Below are positions 46,096-55,758 of a stretch of 64,000 nt of DNA, in pieces. The translations under genes were made by a program, and so were the position numbers. The stretch is from assembly GCA_015689685.1 (NCBI GenBank), contig WVSL01000005.1, positions 1 to 64,000 on the forward strand, given 5' to 3'. The number at the start of each line of letters is the position of its first letter. The stretch's first letter is position 1. Below the pieces are notes generated by a model that was not told the origin of the DNA, did no database searches, and saw nothing but the letters and a program-made list of their open reading frames with translations. Source of the stretch: Rhodobacterales bacterium HKCCE2091. GTDB taxonomy: Bacteria > Pseudomonadota > Alphaproteobacteria > Rhodobacterales > Rhodobacteraceae.

Positions 46096-47279
46096 CCCGT
46101 CTCGGCGCCGGCGGCCCGGCCGAGAACCTCGCCGAGGACGATCCCAAAGGCCGCGCGAATCCGGACCATGAACCCGCCGCGGGCGACGCTTTCGGCGACG
46201 ACGAGCGGCACGCTGCGGTCCTCGAACCCGTCCAGCCGGATGATGAGCTCGCCGACCTGCTGACCCTCGGTCACCGGCGCTTCGAGCGGGCCGGTGTAGA
46301 TCGCCTCGGCCTCGATGTCGCCGGACTGGAGCGCGGGCAGGAGCATCGTCACGTCCTCGGCCGGGGCCAGCCCGACGCTCGGCCGTTCGCCGAGGAAGAC
46401 CTCCGCCTCGGCGACGATGGTGCCCGCGGTGACGACCTGGCGCTCGGCGAACTGGCGGAAGCCCCAGTTGGCGATCCGCTCGGCCTCGGTCGCGCGGTCG
46501 GCGACGGAAGCGAGGCCCGAGATCACGAAGGTCACCCGCCGGTCGCCCTGCATCGCGGACCCGACCAGCCCGTAGCCGGCTTCCTCGGTGTGGCCGGTCT
46601 TGAGCCCGTCGGCGCCGATGTTCATCGACAGGAGCGGGTTGCGGTTGAACCGGTTGTCGGGCGCGCGGCCATCCCAGGCGAACTCGGTTTCCGCGAAGTA
46701 GTGGTAGTATTCCGGGAACTCGGTCACGAAGCGTTCGGCGAGGATGCCGAGATCGCGCACCGACATGACGTGGCCCGGCGCGGGCCAGCCGTTGGAATTG
46801 ACGAAGGTCGAGTTCATCATGCCGAGCTGCCGCGCGCGGTCGGTCATCATCCGCGCCGCGCCGGTCTCCGTCCCGTCCGGCGACAGGGCTTCGGCGAGCA
46901 CGCAGCTCGCGTCGTTCCCCGACAGCACCACGACGCCGCGAACCAGTTCCTCCACGCTCGGGCGGTCCTGGGTGTTCAGGAACATCGTGGAGCCGCCGTA
47001 ATCCATGCAGTGCTGGCTGACGGGCAGGGGCGTGGACAGCGTCAGGCGCCCGTCGTCGAGCGCCTCGAACACCATGTTCAGGGTCATCAGCTTCGACATC
47101 GACGCTGGCGGCAGCGGCAGGTCGGCGTTGTGCTCGAGCAGGACCTGCCCGGTGTTGTGGTCTACGACGTAGGCGGCGCGGGCCTGGGTCTCGAAACCCT
47201 GCGCGGTCGCGCCGGTGGTAAGCGTCAGAAGGGCGAAGGCGGCGGCGACGGCGGCCGCGGGGGCGCTGGCAGCGGACAT
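46092..47279 (-). CDS. D-alanyl-D-alanine carboxypeptidase (S11, DacF/DacC-like)
   Basis: 395 residues. A signal peptide (AAFALLTLTTGATAQ) precedes the catalytic domain. The three penicillin-binding motifs are SMSK (Ser60 to Lys63), SGNDASCVLAE (SxN) and LKTGHTEEAGYGL (KTG). A beta-rich C-terminal domain starts near residue 280, and a hydrophobic segment with an amphipathic character near the end (GGFMVRIRAAFGIVLGEVLG) would hold it on the inner membrane. It trims peptidoglycan stem peptides. Operon position: SPOR lipoprotein, this gene, tmk. Confidence 0.93.
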   Translation of the reverse strand: MSAASAPAAAVAAAFALLTLTTGATAQGFETQARAAYVVDHNTGQVLLEHNADLPLPPASMSKLMTLNMVFEALDDGRLTLSTPLPVSQHCMDYGGSTMFLNTQDRPSVEELVRGVVVLSGNDASCVLAEALSPDGTETGAARMMTDRARQLGMMNSTFVNSNGWPAPGHVMSVRDLGILAERFVTEFPEYYHYFAETEFAWDGRAPDNRFNRNPLLSMNIGADGLKTGHTEEAGYGLVGSAMQGDRRVTFVISGLASVADRATEAERIANWGFRQFAERQVVTAGTIVAEAEVFLGERPSVGLAPAEDVTMLLPALQSGDIEAEAIYTGPLEAPVTEGQQVGELIIRLDGFEDRSVPLVVAESVARGGFMVRIRAAFGIVLGEVLGRAAGAETG

Positions 47280-47287
47280 GACATCCT

Positions 47288-48412
47288 TCAGTTGGTCACG
47301 GCATAGGCGTCTTGATAGCCGAGACCCTGGATGGTTTCCAGCAGCGAGGCGCGTTCCGCGACGTTCGGCGCCGGACCGGCGACGACCCGCCAGAAGGTGC
47401 CGTTCGCGTTGGTCTGCTCGTGGACCGTCGGGACCACGCCGGCGCTGCGCAACGCGTCCGCGACGTCCTCCGCGTTTTCCGCGCGGGTGAAGATGCCGAC
47501 CTGCACGTAGGGCCGTTCCAGCGTGTTCGCGGCGGGCGTGGGGGCGGGGGTCGCCGCTGCCGCAGGGGCCGGTTCGGCTGCGGGCAGCGGGTCGAGGGCC
47601 GCGGTTTCGAACGGCGCGGTCGAGGGCAGGGGCATGGCGTCGGTCACCTCGTCGCCCGTCGCCGCGGCGGCGCCCGTCACGGCGGCAGGCAGGGAGTTCC
47701 GGATCGCGGCGGTGTCGGCGGTGATCGCGTCGCGGTCGATGGCGGCCTCGGCCCGGGTGATGACCTCCAGCGGGGTCTCGGCGGGCAGGGCCTCGGCCTC
47801 CGCCGCGGCGTCCGCGCCGGGGATGGCGGCGGCGGCGATGGCGGCGATATCGGTCTGCGGCACCGGCGCGGCGGCCGGGGCCTCGGGAAGATCCGGCAGT
47901 GCCTCGGCCACGTCCTCCGCCGGCGGGGGCGGCGCGACGGCGAGGTCCAGCGGCGCGGGTTCCTCCACCCGGCGGAGCGCCACCACGGTCAGTTCCGTGG
48001 GCTGGCCCGCGATCACGTTGAGTGCGGCGGCGGCATCGGACGACACCTGGAGTGCCGGCCCGGGGTTTTCCCGCTCGCGCCGGAACAGGGCGCCCGCGAC
48101 GCTCTGCCCTGTCTCGGCATTGGTGATGAGCACGCGTTCGGGGTCGACCACGTCGGGATGCGCGACCCAGACCCCGCCGAGCGACGGCCGGCCGTCCCAG
48201 AGCCCGGATTCACTGGTGGAGAAGACCTCGGGCGCCTCGACCTCGTTGCCGACCATTCGGCCCGCGGGGTTGGCGCCCTGCGACACCTCCGGCGCGGGTC
48301 CGGTTGCGCCGAAGGGCAACCGAAGTCCTTCGTCGCAGCCTGCGAGCACAAGGCTGCCCGCCGCGAGAATCCCGGTGCGGGCCCACAGATGGAATCGCGT
48401 GATCGCAGTCAT
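47288..48412 (-). CDS. SPOR-domain lipoprotein
   Basis: 374 residues. The N-terminus has a lipoprotein signal ending LAGCDEGLRLPF. After a conserved-looking N-terminal domain (EVFSTSESGLWDGRPSLGGV, then WVAHPDVVDPERVLITNA) comes a long Ala/Pro-rich linker. A C-terminal SPOR domain (about 295-374) begins RPYVQVGIFTRAENAEDVAD and includes FWRVVAGPAPNVAERASLLE. SPOR domains bind denuded septal peptidoglycan; the N-terminal part looks RlpA-like, but I do not claim that name. The ATG at 48412 is used; the open frame upstream overlaps tRNA-Ser. Confidence 0.82.
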   Translation of the reverse strand: MTAITRFHLWARTGILAAGSLVLAGCDEGLRLPFGATGPAPEVSQGANPAGRMVGNEVEAPEVFSTSESGLWDGRPSLGGVWVAHPDVVDPERVLITNAETGQSVAGALFRRERENPGPALQVSSDAAAALNVIAGQPTELTVVALRRVEEPAPLDLAVAPPPPAEDVAEALPDLPEAPAAAPVPQTDIAAIAAAAIPGADAAAEAEALPAETPLEVITRAEAAIDRDAITADTAAIRNSLPAAVTGAAAATGDEVTDAMPLPSTAPFETAALDPLPAAEPAPAAAATPAPTPAANTLERPYVQVGIFTRAENAEDVADALRSAGVVPTVHEQTNANGTFWRVVAGPAPNVAERASLLETIQGLGYQDAYAVTN

Positions 48413-48674
48413 TTCAACTATCCCTGCTCTGTCCGCGGTGACGTCCTGACTCTGCCTGTGCAGACCGAAACCGCTTCTTGCCTTGCCTCGAATGGCGCAT
48501 GTGCCTGTCGCGCCTTTTGTCAAAGAATACCCTGTTCCGCCGGGTCTGAAAAGCCGTGGCGGAGACAAAGCGGAGCGTGATGCAAAAACGTTGCGCCCGC
48601 GCCGGAGCCCCGCTATCGGAGAACCCCGCGGCCTTCGCCGCCGGGGCAGGACCCGGCCCGGTCCGCCGCGTGCC

Positions 48675-48762
48675 GGAAGGGTGGCAGAGTGGTCGATTGC
48701 ACCGGTCTTGAAAACCGGCGATGTGCAAGCATCCGTGGGTTCGAATCCCACCCCTTCCGCCA
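48675..48762 (+). tRNA. tRNA-Ser(UGA)
   Basis: 88-base type II tRNA with encoded CCA (48760-48762). Acceptor arms are GGAAGGG (48675-48681) and CCCTTCC. The anticodon stem-loop is CCGGT-CTTGAAA-ACCGG with anticodon TGA, reading UCA-type serine codons. The long variable arm and GGTTCGAATC T-arm are present. The gap on its 5' side (48413-48674) holds nothing else that I recognise. Confidence 0.95.
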
Positions 48763-48925
48763 GCACAGCGAAGCTTTCTTTCCAGCTTCTGTGAAACCGG
48801 ACGCGTGGGCCGGCGGAGGACTCCCGTCCCGCCCGGAGCCGGTTGTTCCTTGATCCCGCGCGCGCGGGGCCGTGAGCGCGGTCACGGTGCCAGCCCCCGC
48901 GACGCCGGGGTCCGCCACAAAGATC

Positions 48926-50302
48926 TCATCCCGCCACCGCCGCGAGGGCGGCTTCTTTCGGCAGGTGGATCAGCAGTACCGCCGGGTTCGCGATCCCGCT
49001 CGCTTCCATGTCCGCCTCGATCCGGGCGAGGGTGGAGACGGCGTGGGTCTCGCCCGGCAGGCTGGCGGAGCCGACCGCCTCGATCCGCGTCGATCCCGGC
49101 CAGCCGCGCCGGAGCAGGGCCGCGCGGATCGCCGGCAGCTGCCGCGTCGCCATGTAGAGCGCGAGTGTGGTGCCCGGGACGGCCAGGGCGGCCACGTCCG
49201 GCACCGATCCGGGCGCGCCGGTCGCGGTGGCGAAGACCACCCGCTCGGTCGCGCCGCGCTCGGTCAGCCCGCGGCCGATGCTGGCGGCGGCGGCGCTCGC
49301 CGCGGTGACGCCGGGCACGATCTCGACCGCCAGCCCGGCGGCGCGGGCGGCGGAGAGTTCCTCCTCCACCCGTCCGAAAATGCCGGGATCGCCGGACTTA
49401 AGCCGCACCACGCGCCGGCCCTTCCGCGCCTCGGCCACGATCAGCGCGTTGATCCGGTCCTGCGGCCAGGCGCAGGCGCCGACGGCCTTGCCCACGAACA
49501 CCCGCTCCGCGTCGCGCCGGGCAAGCTCCAGCGCGCCGGGATCGACCAGCCGGTCGTAGAAGATCACGTCCGCCTCCTGTAGCCGCTGCACCGCGCGCAG
49601 CGTCAGGAGATCGCGCGCGCCGGGCCCCGCGCCGACCAGCGCGATATGCCCCGCGCCGCCGCCGTCCGGCGCCCCGCCCGCGGCGATCGCCGCCTTGATC
49701 GCCCGCGCGGCCTCCTCCTCCGCGCCACGCACATGGGCCTGGCGCGGCGCCCCGGCGAAGACCCATTCCCAGAACGCGCGCCGCCGCGGCTGCGGAACCC
49801 GGTCCGCGACCGCGTTCCTGAGCGTGCCCGACAGCGCCGCGAGGCGGCCGAGGTTCGGCTCCAGCAGCGTCTCGATCCGCGCCCGCAGCCAGCGGCCGAG
49901 CACCGGCGCGGTGCCCTCTGTCCCGATCGCCACCACCACCGGGTCGCGGTCGACGATGGAGGGCGTGACCGCCTCGCAGAGATCGGGCCGGTCCACCACG
50001 TTCACGAGCGCCCCGGCCTCCCGCGCCATCGCGTGGAGCGCGGTGTCGAGTGCCGGGCAGCCGGTCGCGACGAAGACCAGCGCCGCGCCGGCGAAGCTGC
50101 CGGGGCCGACCGGCCCTGCGTCCTGCACCGCACGGCCCGCGCGCACCATGCCCGCCAGTTCCGGCTCCAGCTTCGGCGCGAGGATCCGGATCCGCGCCTC
50201 GGTCCGCGCGACCAGCCGCGCCTTCTGCGCCGCCTGCTCTCCGCCGCCCGCGATCACCACTTCGCGGTCCTCCATCCGCAGGAACATCGGGAAGGTCTTC
50301 AT
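48926..50302 (-). CDS. cysG: Siroheme synthase (fused dehydrogenase/ferrochelatase and uroporphyrinogen methylase)
   Basis: 458 residues, the full-length two-domain enzyme. The N-terminal ~200 residues are the NAD-dependent precorrin-2 dehydrogenase: FLRMEDREVVIAGGGEQAAQ, VNVVDRPDLCEAVTPSIVDR. The C-terminal SAM-dependent methylase has IALVGAGPGARDLLTLRAVQ, VRLKSGDPGIFGRVEEELSA and VEIVPGVTAASAAAASIG. It makes siroheme for NirB. It is the last gene of the nitrate cluster, 11 bases after nasA. An artefactual longer frame continues through nasA. Confidence 0.95.
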   Translation of the reverse strand: MKTFPMFLRMEDREVVIAGGGEQAAQKARLVARTEARIRILAPKLEPELAGMVRAGRAVQDAGPVGPGSFAGAALVFVATGCPALDTALHAMAREAGALVNVVDRPDLCEAVTPSIVDRDPVVVAIGTEGTAPVLGRWLRARIETLLEPNLGRLAALSGTLRNAVADRVPQPRRRAFWEWVFAGAPRQAHVRGAEEEAARAIKAAIAAGGAPDGGGAGHIALVGAGPGARDLLTLRAVQRLQEADVIFYDRLVDPGALELARRDAERVFVGKAVGACAWPQDRINALIVAEARKGRRVVRLKSGDPGIFGRVEEELSAARAAGLAVEIVPGVTAASAAAASIGRGLTERGATERVVFATATGAPGSVPDVAALAVPGTTLALYMATRQLPAIRAALLRRGWPGSTRIEAVGSASLPGETHAVSTLARIEADMEASGIANPAVLLIHLPKEAALAAVAG

Positions 50303-50313
50303 CCTGTCGTCTC

Positions 50314-52941
50314 CTATTCGGCCGCGAGCGAGGGGTGGGTGGCGTCCAAGAGCGCCTGCAGTTCCGGCCGGCACGACCCGCAGTTCGTCCCGGCCTGTAG
50401 CGCCGCGCCGATCTCGGCGACGCTGGCGAGGTTCCGGTCGAGGATCGCGGCCCGGATCGTGTTCACGCCCACGTCGAAACAGGCGCAGACGGTGGCGCCG
50501 GGGTCGGGCCGGTCCGCGCCCGGCCGCCCGGCCATCAGCCCGGCCGCCGTGCTGCCGGCGTAGGCGGAGCGCAGCCAGGACCTGGCCAGCGCCACCGGCT
50601 CCGGCGCGGTGAAAAGCGCGGCGAGCACCTCGTCGCCGTCGACCATCAGCACCCGATGCAGCCCCCGCCCGGCGTCGCGCAATTCGATCGCGCCCGCGCC
50701 CTCGGGCAGACCGCAGATCGCGCGCAGTTCGGCCTCGAGGTCCGCGGGCGTTTCGGTCCAGGCCAGTTCCGCCTGCCAGCCGCCCCTGATCCGCGCGCGC
50801 GCCCAGTAGGCGGTCCCCGGCCGCGGCTCGTCCCGCGACAGCAGGAACCCGTAGCGCGTGACGGCGAGGGGGCTGACCCGCACCGCGGTCGCCTTGCTTT
50901 CCGGCTGGCCAGAAACCGGGTCCGTGACCGCCGCGACCAGCGCGTCGATGCGGCCGGCGCTCGCGGTCTCGGCGGTCCAGTGCATCGGCGCGAAGACCTG
51001 TCCCGGCGCCACCGCCGTCGTGATCCGCACCCGCAGGAGCGCCCGCCCGATGGCGCTTTCCACCTCGGCGATGGCGGCGGGGGCAAGGCCGAGCCGCTCC
51101 GCGTCCGCCGGGTTCACCTCCAGGTAGGGCTCCGCCAGGTGCGCCGACAGCCGCGGCGATTTCGCGGTCCGGGTCATCGTGTGCCAGTGGTCGCGCACCC
51201 GGCCGGTGTTCATCAGAAGCGGGTAGGCCGCGTCCGGCACCGCCTTCGGCGCGGCGGCGCGCAGCGGCAGCATCCGGCCGCGCCCGGTGGCCGTGAAGAA
51301 CCGCCCGTCGCCGAAGAACCGCCCGCCGGTCCGGGCGGTGGTCACCGGCCACTGCACCGGGGCCAGCGCGTCGTACTCCGCGTCCGACAGGCCAGCCAGG
51401 CCCGAGATGTCGAAATCGAGCCCGAAGCGCCCCGCGATCCCCGACAGGGTAGCGTATTCGCGGAAGATCTCCGCCGGGCCGGCATAGTCGAAGGCGGCGG
51501 TCCAGCCCATGCGGCGGCCGACCCCGGCGATGATCTCCCAGTCCGGCCTTACCTTGCCCGGCACCTTGAGGAAAGTCCGCTGCCGGCTGATGACGCGCTC
51601 GGAATTGGTCACCGTCCCGTCCTTCTCGCCCCAGGCGGCGGCGGGCAGGACGACATGGGCGAGCCGCGCGGTATCGGTGCGCGCGGTGATGTCGGAGACG
51701 ACGACGAATTCGCAGCCCGCGATGGCGTCGCGCACGCGGTCGGCGTCGGGCATCGAGACGGCCGGGTTGGTGTGGATGATCCAGAGCGCCCGGATCTCGC
51801 CGCGGCCCACGGCCTCGAACATCTCCACCGCCTTCTTGCCCGGAACGGATGGCGCGGCGGGCGCGTCCCAGAACTCCCGCACGGCGGATCGGTGTGCGGC
51901 GTTCTCCAGTTCCATGTGGCAGGCGAGCATGTTCGCCAGCCCGCCGACCTCGCGCCCGCCCATGGCGTTCGGCTGGCCGGTCACGCTGAACGGCCCCGCG
52001 CCGGGCTTGCCGATGCGGCCCGAGGCCAGGTGGCAGTTCAGGATCGCGTTGACCTTGTCGGTGCCGGTGGCGGACTGGTTGACGCCCTGCGAATACACCG
52101 TGACCACGCGTTCGGTCCGGGTCCAGAGATCGACGAAATCGTGCAGGTCGGCGGGGTCGAGGCCGGTGGCGTCGGGATCGTCGGCATAGGCCGCGCGCAG
52201 GGCCTCGTCGAAGCCGTCCACGTGGGCGAGGTATCCCTTGTCGATCGCGCCCTGCTCGTAGAGCCGGACGAGAAGCGCGTTGAACAGCGCCACGTCGGAG
52301 CCGGGCCGGAGCGCGAGGTGCAGGTCGGCCAGTTCGCTCGTGGCGGTACGGCGCGGGTCGATGGTGACGACGCGCATCTCCGGCCGCGCGGCCCTGGCGG
52401 CGGCGAGGCGCTGGAACAGGACCGGGTGGCACCAGGCGAGGTTCGATCCCACCAGCACCACGAGATCGGCAAGCTCCAGGTCCTCGTAGCTGCCGGGCAC
52501 GGTGTCGGTGCCGAAGGCGCGGCGGTGGCCGGCTACCGACGACGCCATGCAGAGCCTTGAATTCGTGTCGATGTTCGCCGATCCAATGAAGCCCTTCATC
52601 AGCTTGTTGGCGACGTAGTAATCCTCGGTCAGAAGCTGGCCCGAGACGTAGAACCCCACGCTGTCCGGCCCGTGCGCCGCGATCGTGTCGCGGAGCTTGC
52701 GCGCCACAAGATCGAGCGCGGTGTCCCAGTCCGTCGCCGTGCCGCCGACGGTCGGCGCGAGCAGCCGGTCGTCGAGGTCGATGGTTTCGCCGAGCGCCGA
52801 GCCCTTGGAGCAGAGCCGCCCGGCATTGGCCGGGTGGGCCCTGTCGCCGCGCAGCGTCAGCGCACCGGCGACATCCCGCGCCGCGACGACCCCGCAGCCG
52901 ACGCCGCAATAGGGACAGGTGGTGCGCCGCTCGCCGGTCAT
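50314..52941 (-). CDS. nasA: Assimilatory nitrate reductase, catalytic subunit
   Basis: 875-residue molybdopterin enzyme reducing nitrate to nitrite in the cytoplasm. The N-terminal [4Fe-4S] cysteines are C9, C12, C16 and C44 (TTCPYCGVGC and GRLCSKGSA). The molybdopterin domains follow, with GSNLAWCHPVLFQRLAAARA and VNQSATGTDKVNAILNCHLA. The C-terminal ~60 residues form a BFD-like [2Fe-2S] domain (VCACFDVGVNTI and NCGSCRPELQALL), as in assimilatory NasA-type enzymes. The start overlaps the nirD stop by four bases. Confidence 0.96.
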   Translation of the reverse strand: MTGERRTTCPYCGVGCGVVAARDVAGALTLRGDRAHPANAGRLCSKGSALGETIDLDDRLLAPTVGGTATDWDTALDLVARKLRDTIAAHGPDSVGFYVSGQLLTEDYYVANKLMKGFIGSANIDTNSRLCMASSVAGHRRAFGTDTVPGSYEDLELADLVVLVGSNLAWCHPVLFQRLAAARAARPEMRVVTIDPRRTATSELADLHLALRPGSDVALFNALLVRLYEQGAIDKGYLAHVDGFDEALRAAYADDPDATGLDPADLHDFVDLWTRTERVVTVYSQGVNQSATGTDKVNAILNCHLASGRIGKPGAGPFSVTGQPNAMGGREVGGLANMLACHMELENAAHRSAVREFWDAPAAPSVPGKKAVEMFEAVGRGEIRALWIIHTNPAVSMPDADRVRDAIAGCEFVVVSDITARTDTARLAHVVLPAAAWGEKDGTVTNSERVISRQRTFLKVPGKVRPDWEIIAGVGRRMGWTAAFDYAGPAEIFREYATLSGIAGRFGLDFDISGLAGLSDAEYDALAPVQWPVTTARTGGRFFGDGRFFTATGRGRMLPLRAAAPKAVPDAAYPLLMNTGRVRDHWHTMTRTAKSPRLSAHLAEPYLEVNPADAERLGLAPAAIAEVESAIGRALLRVRITTAVAPGQVFAPMHWTAETASAGRIDALVAAVTDPVSGQPESKATAVRVSPLAVTRYGFLLSRDEPRPGTAYWARARIRGGWQAELAWTETPADLEAELRAICGLPEGAGAIELRDAGRGLHRVLMVDGDEVLAALFTAPEPVALARSWLRSAYAGSTAAGLMAGRPGADRPDPGATVCACFDVGVNTIRAAILDRNLASVAEIGAALQAGTNCGSCRPELQALLDATHPSLAAE

Positions 52942-53270
52942 GCGACCTCCGCCCGCGCGACCTGGCCGAGATCGAGAAGGACCCGGCCGTCCTCGACCCG
53001 CACCGGGTAGGTTGCGACGCGGCCGTCGTCGGCGCCCTGCGCCTCGCCGGTTTCCAGGTCGTAGACCCAGTTGTGAAGCGGGCAGGTGACCTTCCGGCCG
53101 TGGACGATGCCCTCGGACAGCGGCCCCCGCTTGTGCGCGCAGGCATTGGCGATGGCGAAGATCGCGTCACCCTCGGTGCGGAAAACCGCGATGCAGCCCT
53201 CCGCGGTCTTCACCTTGCGCGCCCCGCGTTCGGGGATCGCGTCGACTGGTCCGAGATCGAGCCAGGTCAT
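52938..53270 (-). CDS. nirD: Nitrite reductase (NADH) small subunit, Rieske-type
   Basis: 110 residues. A Rieske-like beta fold with the cluster motifs ACAHKRGPLSEGIV (C-x-H) and VTCPLHNWVYDLETGEAQ (C-x-x-H), so this NirD keeps all four cluster ligands. It works with NirB in nitrite reduction. ATGA overlaps with nirB before and nasA after show tight coupling. Confidence 0.94.
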   Translation of the reverse strand: MTWLDLGPVDAIPERGARKVKTAEGCIAVFRTEGDAIFAIANACAHKRGPLSEGIVHGRKVTCPLHNWVYDLETGEAQGADDGRVATYPVRVEDGRVLLDLGQVARAEVA

Positions 53271-55705
53271 TCCGCGGCCTCCAGCGTCAGGTCTGCCAGC
53301 GGGCGGTACTGTTCGGCCCGCTCGCGCACGTGTTCGGCCCAGGGATCCTTCTGGTAGACCGACTGGCTGAGGTCGAAGGCGGCGACGAGGCGCGCGCGCT
53401 CCGCGCGGTTCTCCACCACCTGTTCCCTGATCCAGTCGAGCCCGACCTTGGCGATCCACTTGTAGGGCCGGTCGAGGTATTTCGCGGTCTCGCGGTAGAG
53501 CTGGACGAAGGCGACGGTCAGCTCGATCGCCTCCTCCTCCGTCTTCACCTCGGCGAGCCGCTGCACCTCCTTCAGGTCCATCCCCGCGGCCCCGCCGACC
53601 CCGATCTGGTAGCCGCTGTCGACGCAGACGATGCCCACGTCCTTGCACGTCGCCTCGGCGCAGTTCCTCGGGCAGCCGGACACGGCGAGCTTCACCTTGT
53701 GCGGCGTCCACGATCCCCAGAGCCGCTGTTCGAGCTTGATGCCGAGCCCGGTGGAATCCTGCGTCCCGAACCGGCACCAGTCGCTGCCGACGCAGGTCTT
53801 CACGGTCCTGAGCCCCTTGGAATAGGCGTGCCCCGAGACCATCCCGGCCGCGTTCAGATCGGCCCAGATCGCCGGCAGGTCCTCGCCCTTCACGCCGAGG
53901 AGGTCGATCCGCTGGCCGCCCGTGACCTTCACCGTCGGCACGCCGTACCTGTCGGCCGCGTCCGCGATGGCGCGCAGTTCCGCCGGCGTGGTGACGCCGC
54001 CCCACATCCGGGGCATCACGCTGAACGTCCCGTCCTTCTGGATGTTCGCGTGCTTGCGCTCGTTGATGAACCGGCTCTGCGGATCGTCGCGGTAGTCGAG
54101 CGGCCAGTCCGCCAGCAGGTAGAAATTCAGCGCCGGGCGGCAGACATGGCAGCCATCCACCGTCTTCCAGCCAAGCTCCTGCCACACCGCCGGCATGGAT
54201 TTCAGCTCCCGCCCCTTGATCAGCCGCCGCACGTCCTCGTGGGTCAGGTCGGTGCAGCCGCACATGGGCTGCGCCGCCGGCATCTGGAACGCGTCGCCGA
54301 GCGTGACGGCCAGCACCTGCTCCACCAGCCCGGTGCAGGTCCCGCAGGACGCGCTCGCCTTCGTCGTCGCCCGCACCGCGCCGAGATCGGTCGCGCCGCC
54401 CTCGATTGCGCTGACGATGGTGCCCTTGCAAACGCCGTTGCAGCCGCAGATTTCCGCATCATCCGGCAAGGCTGCAACGGCCGCCATAGGGTCCGCGGCG
54501 GACCCTCCCTGGTAGGCCGGGCCGAAGATCAGGCTCTCGCGCATCTCCGACACATCCTCGCCCGACCGGATCAGGTCGAAGAACCAGTTGCTGTCGCCGG
54601 TGTCGCCATAGAACACCGCGCCCACCAGCCGGTCGCCTTCCAGCACCAGCCGCTTGTAGACCCCGCGCCCCGGATCGCGCAGCACGATGTCCTCGCGGCC
54701 TTCTCCCTCCGCGAAGTCGCCCGCGCTGAAGAGATCGCAGCCGGTGACCTTGAGCTTGGTCGACAACTCCTTGACCTGGAAGGTTTCCTCCTCGTCCAGG
54801 AGCGTCTTCGCCAGCACCTTCGCCTGGTCGTAGAGCGGCGCCACGAGCCCGAAGAGGTTGCCCTCGAACTCCACGCATTCGCCCACGGCAAAGACCGACG
54901 GGTCCGAGGTCCGCATCGCCGCGTCGACCTTGATCGCGCGGCCCATCTCCAGGCCCGCGTCCTTGGCGAGCGTCACGGCCGGGCGGATGCCCACCGCCAT
55001 CACCACGATGTCGCAGGGCAGCACGGTGCCGTCCTCCAGCACCACGCGCTCGACCCGGCCTTCGCCCTCGATCGCCTTCGTCGAGGCCTGCGTCAGCACC
55101 GTGATCCCGCGCTTTTCCAGGTCCTTCTGCAACAGGTAGCCGGCGCTCTCGTCCAACTGCCGTTCCATAAGGTGCCCGGCGATGTGCAGCACGGTGACGT
55201 CCATGCCCCTGAGCCGCAGCGCCGCCGCCGCCTCCAAGCCCAGAAGCCCGCCGCCGATGACCACGGCGCGGGCGCCCGGCGTGCCGGAGGCCTCCATCAT
55301 CGCGCCGGTGTCCTCCAGGTCGCGGAACGCGACGACGCCGGGCAGATCGTGGCCGGGGCAGGGGATGATGAAGGCGCTCGACCCGGTGCCGATCACCAGC
55401 TTGTCGTAGGGCACCTCGCCGTTCGGGGCGATCACCACCTTGCGGTCCCGGTCGATGGCCGTCACCCGCTCGCCGAAACGGCAGGTCACGCCGTTGGCCT
55501 CGTACCAGTCGGGGCCGTGGGTCACGATCTCGTCGTATGATTTCTCCCCCGACAGGACCGGCGACAGCATGATCCGGTTGTAGTTCCCGCGCGGCTCCGC
55601 GTTGAACAGCGTCACCTCGTAGGCACCGGGATCGGCGTCGAACAGGTGCTCCAGCATCCGCCCCGAGGCCATGCCGGCGCCGATGACGACGAGTTTCTGG
55701 GTCAT
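53267..55705 (-). CDS. nirB: Nitrite reductase (NADH) large subunit
   Basis: 812 residues; reduces nitrite to ammonium with NADH, using FAD, Fe-S and siroheme. The N-terminal flavin domain starts KLVVIGAGMASGRMLEHLFD and has AVVIGGGLLGLEAAAALRLR. BFD-type cysteines follow in CGCNGVCKGTIVSAIEGG and ASCGTCTGLVEQVL. The siroheme/[4Fe-4S] domain has CVGSDWCRFGTQDSTGLG and SGCPRNCAEATCKDVGIV. ATG at 55705 with GGAG eight bases upstream. Only 53 bases separate it from the divergent brnT. Confidence 0.97.
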   Translation of the reverse strand: MTQKLVVIGAGMASGRMLEHLFDADPGAYEVTLFNAEPRGNYNRIMLSPVLSGEKSYDEIVTHGPDWYEANGVTCRFGERVTAIDRDRKVVIAPNGEVPYDKLVIGTGSSAFIIPCPGHDLPGVVAFRDLEDTGAMMEASGTPGARAVVIGGGLLGLEAAAALRLRGMDVTVLHIAGHLMERQLDESAGYLLQKDLEKRGITVLTQASTKAIEGEGRVERVVLEDGTVLPCDIVVMAVGIRPAVTLAKDAGLEMGRAIKVDAAMRTSDPSVFAVGECVEFEGNLFGLVAPLYDQAKVLAKTLLDEEETFQVKELSTKLKVTGCDLFSAGDFAEGEGREDIVLRDPGRGVYKRLVLEGDRLVGAVFYGDTGDSNWFFDLIRSGEDVSEMRESLIFGPAYQGGSAADPMAAVAALPDDAEICGCNGVCKGTIVSAIEGGATDLGAVRATTKASASCGTCTGLVEQVLAVTLGDAFQMPAAQPMCGCTDLTHEDVRRLIKGRELKSMPAVWQELGWKTVDGCHVCRPALNFYLLADWPLDYRDDPQSRFINERKHANIQKDGTFSVMPRMWGGVTTPAELRAIADAADRYGVPTVKVTGGQRIDLLGVKGEDLPAIWADLNAAGMVSGHAYSKGLRTVKTCVGSDWCRFGTQDSTGLGIKLEQRLWGSWTPHKVKLAVSGCPRNCAEATCKDVGIVCVDSGYQIGVGGAAGMDLKEVQRLAEVKTEEEAIELTVAFVQLYRETAKYLDRPYKWIAKVGLDWIREQVVENRAERARLVAAFDLSQSVYQKDPWAEHVRERAEQYRPLADLTLEAAE

Positions 55706-55758
55706 GGGAGGTCTCCGATTAAGGGGGCGTTAACCGCGCCGGCCGAAGGCTCCGGCGC

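Noticed and set aside
48926-53170. A single 1414-codon open frame on the minus strand
   Set aside because: It joins cysG to an out-of-frame reading of nasA. Only the last 458 codons are CysG; nasA and nirD are clear in other frames.
53330-55540. Long plus-strand open frame (736 codons) opposite nirB
   Set aside because: Antisense shadow of nirB with no recognisable domain.
55706-55758. Second ANTAR hexaloop target upstream of nirB
   Set aside because: The inverted repeat there (GCCGG...CCGGC) has no six-base loop with A1 and G4, and no terminator follows it.
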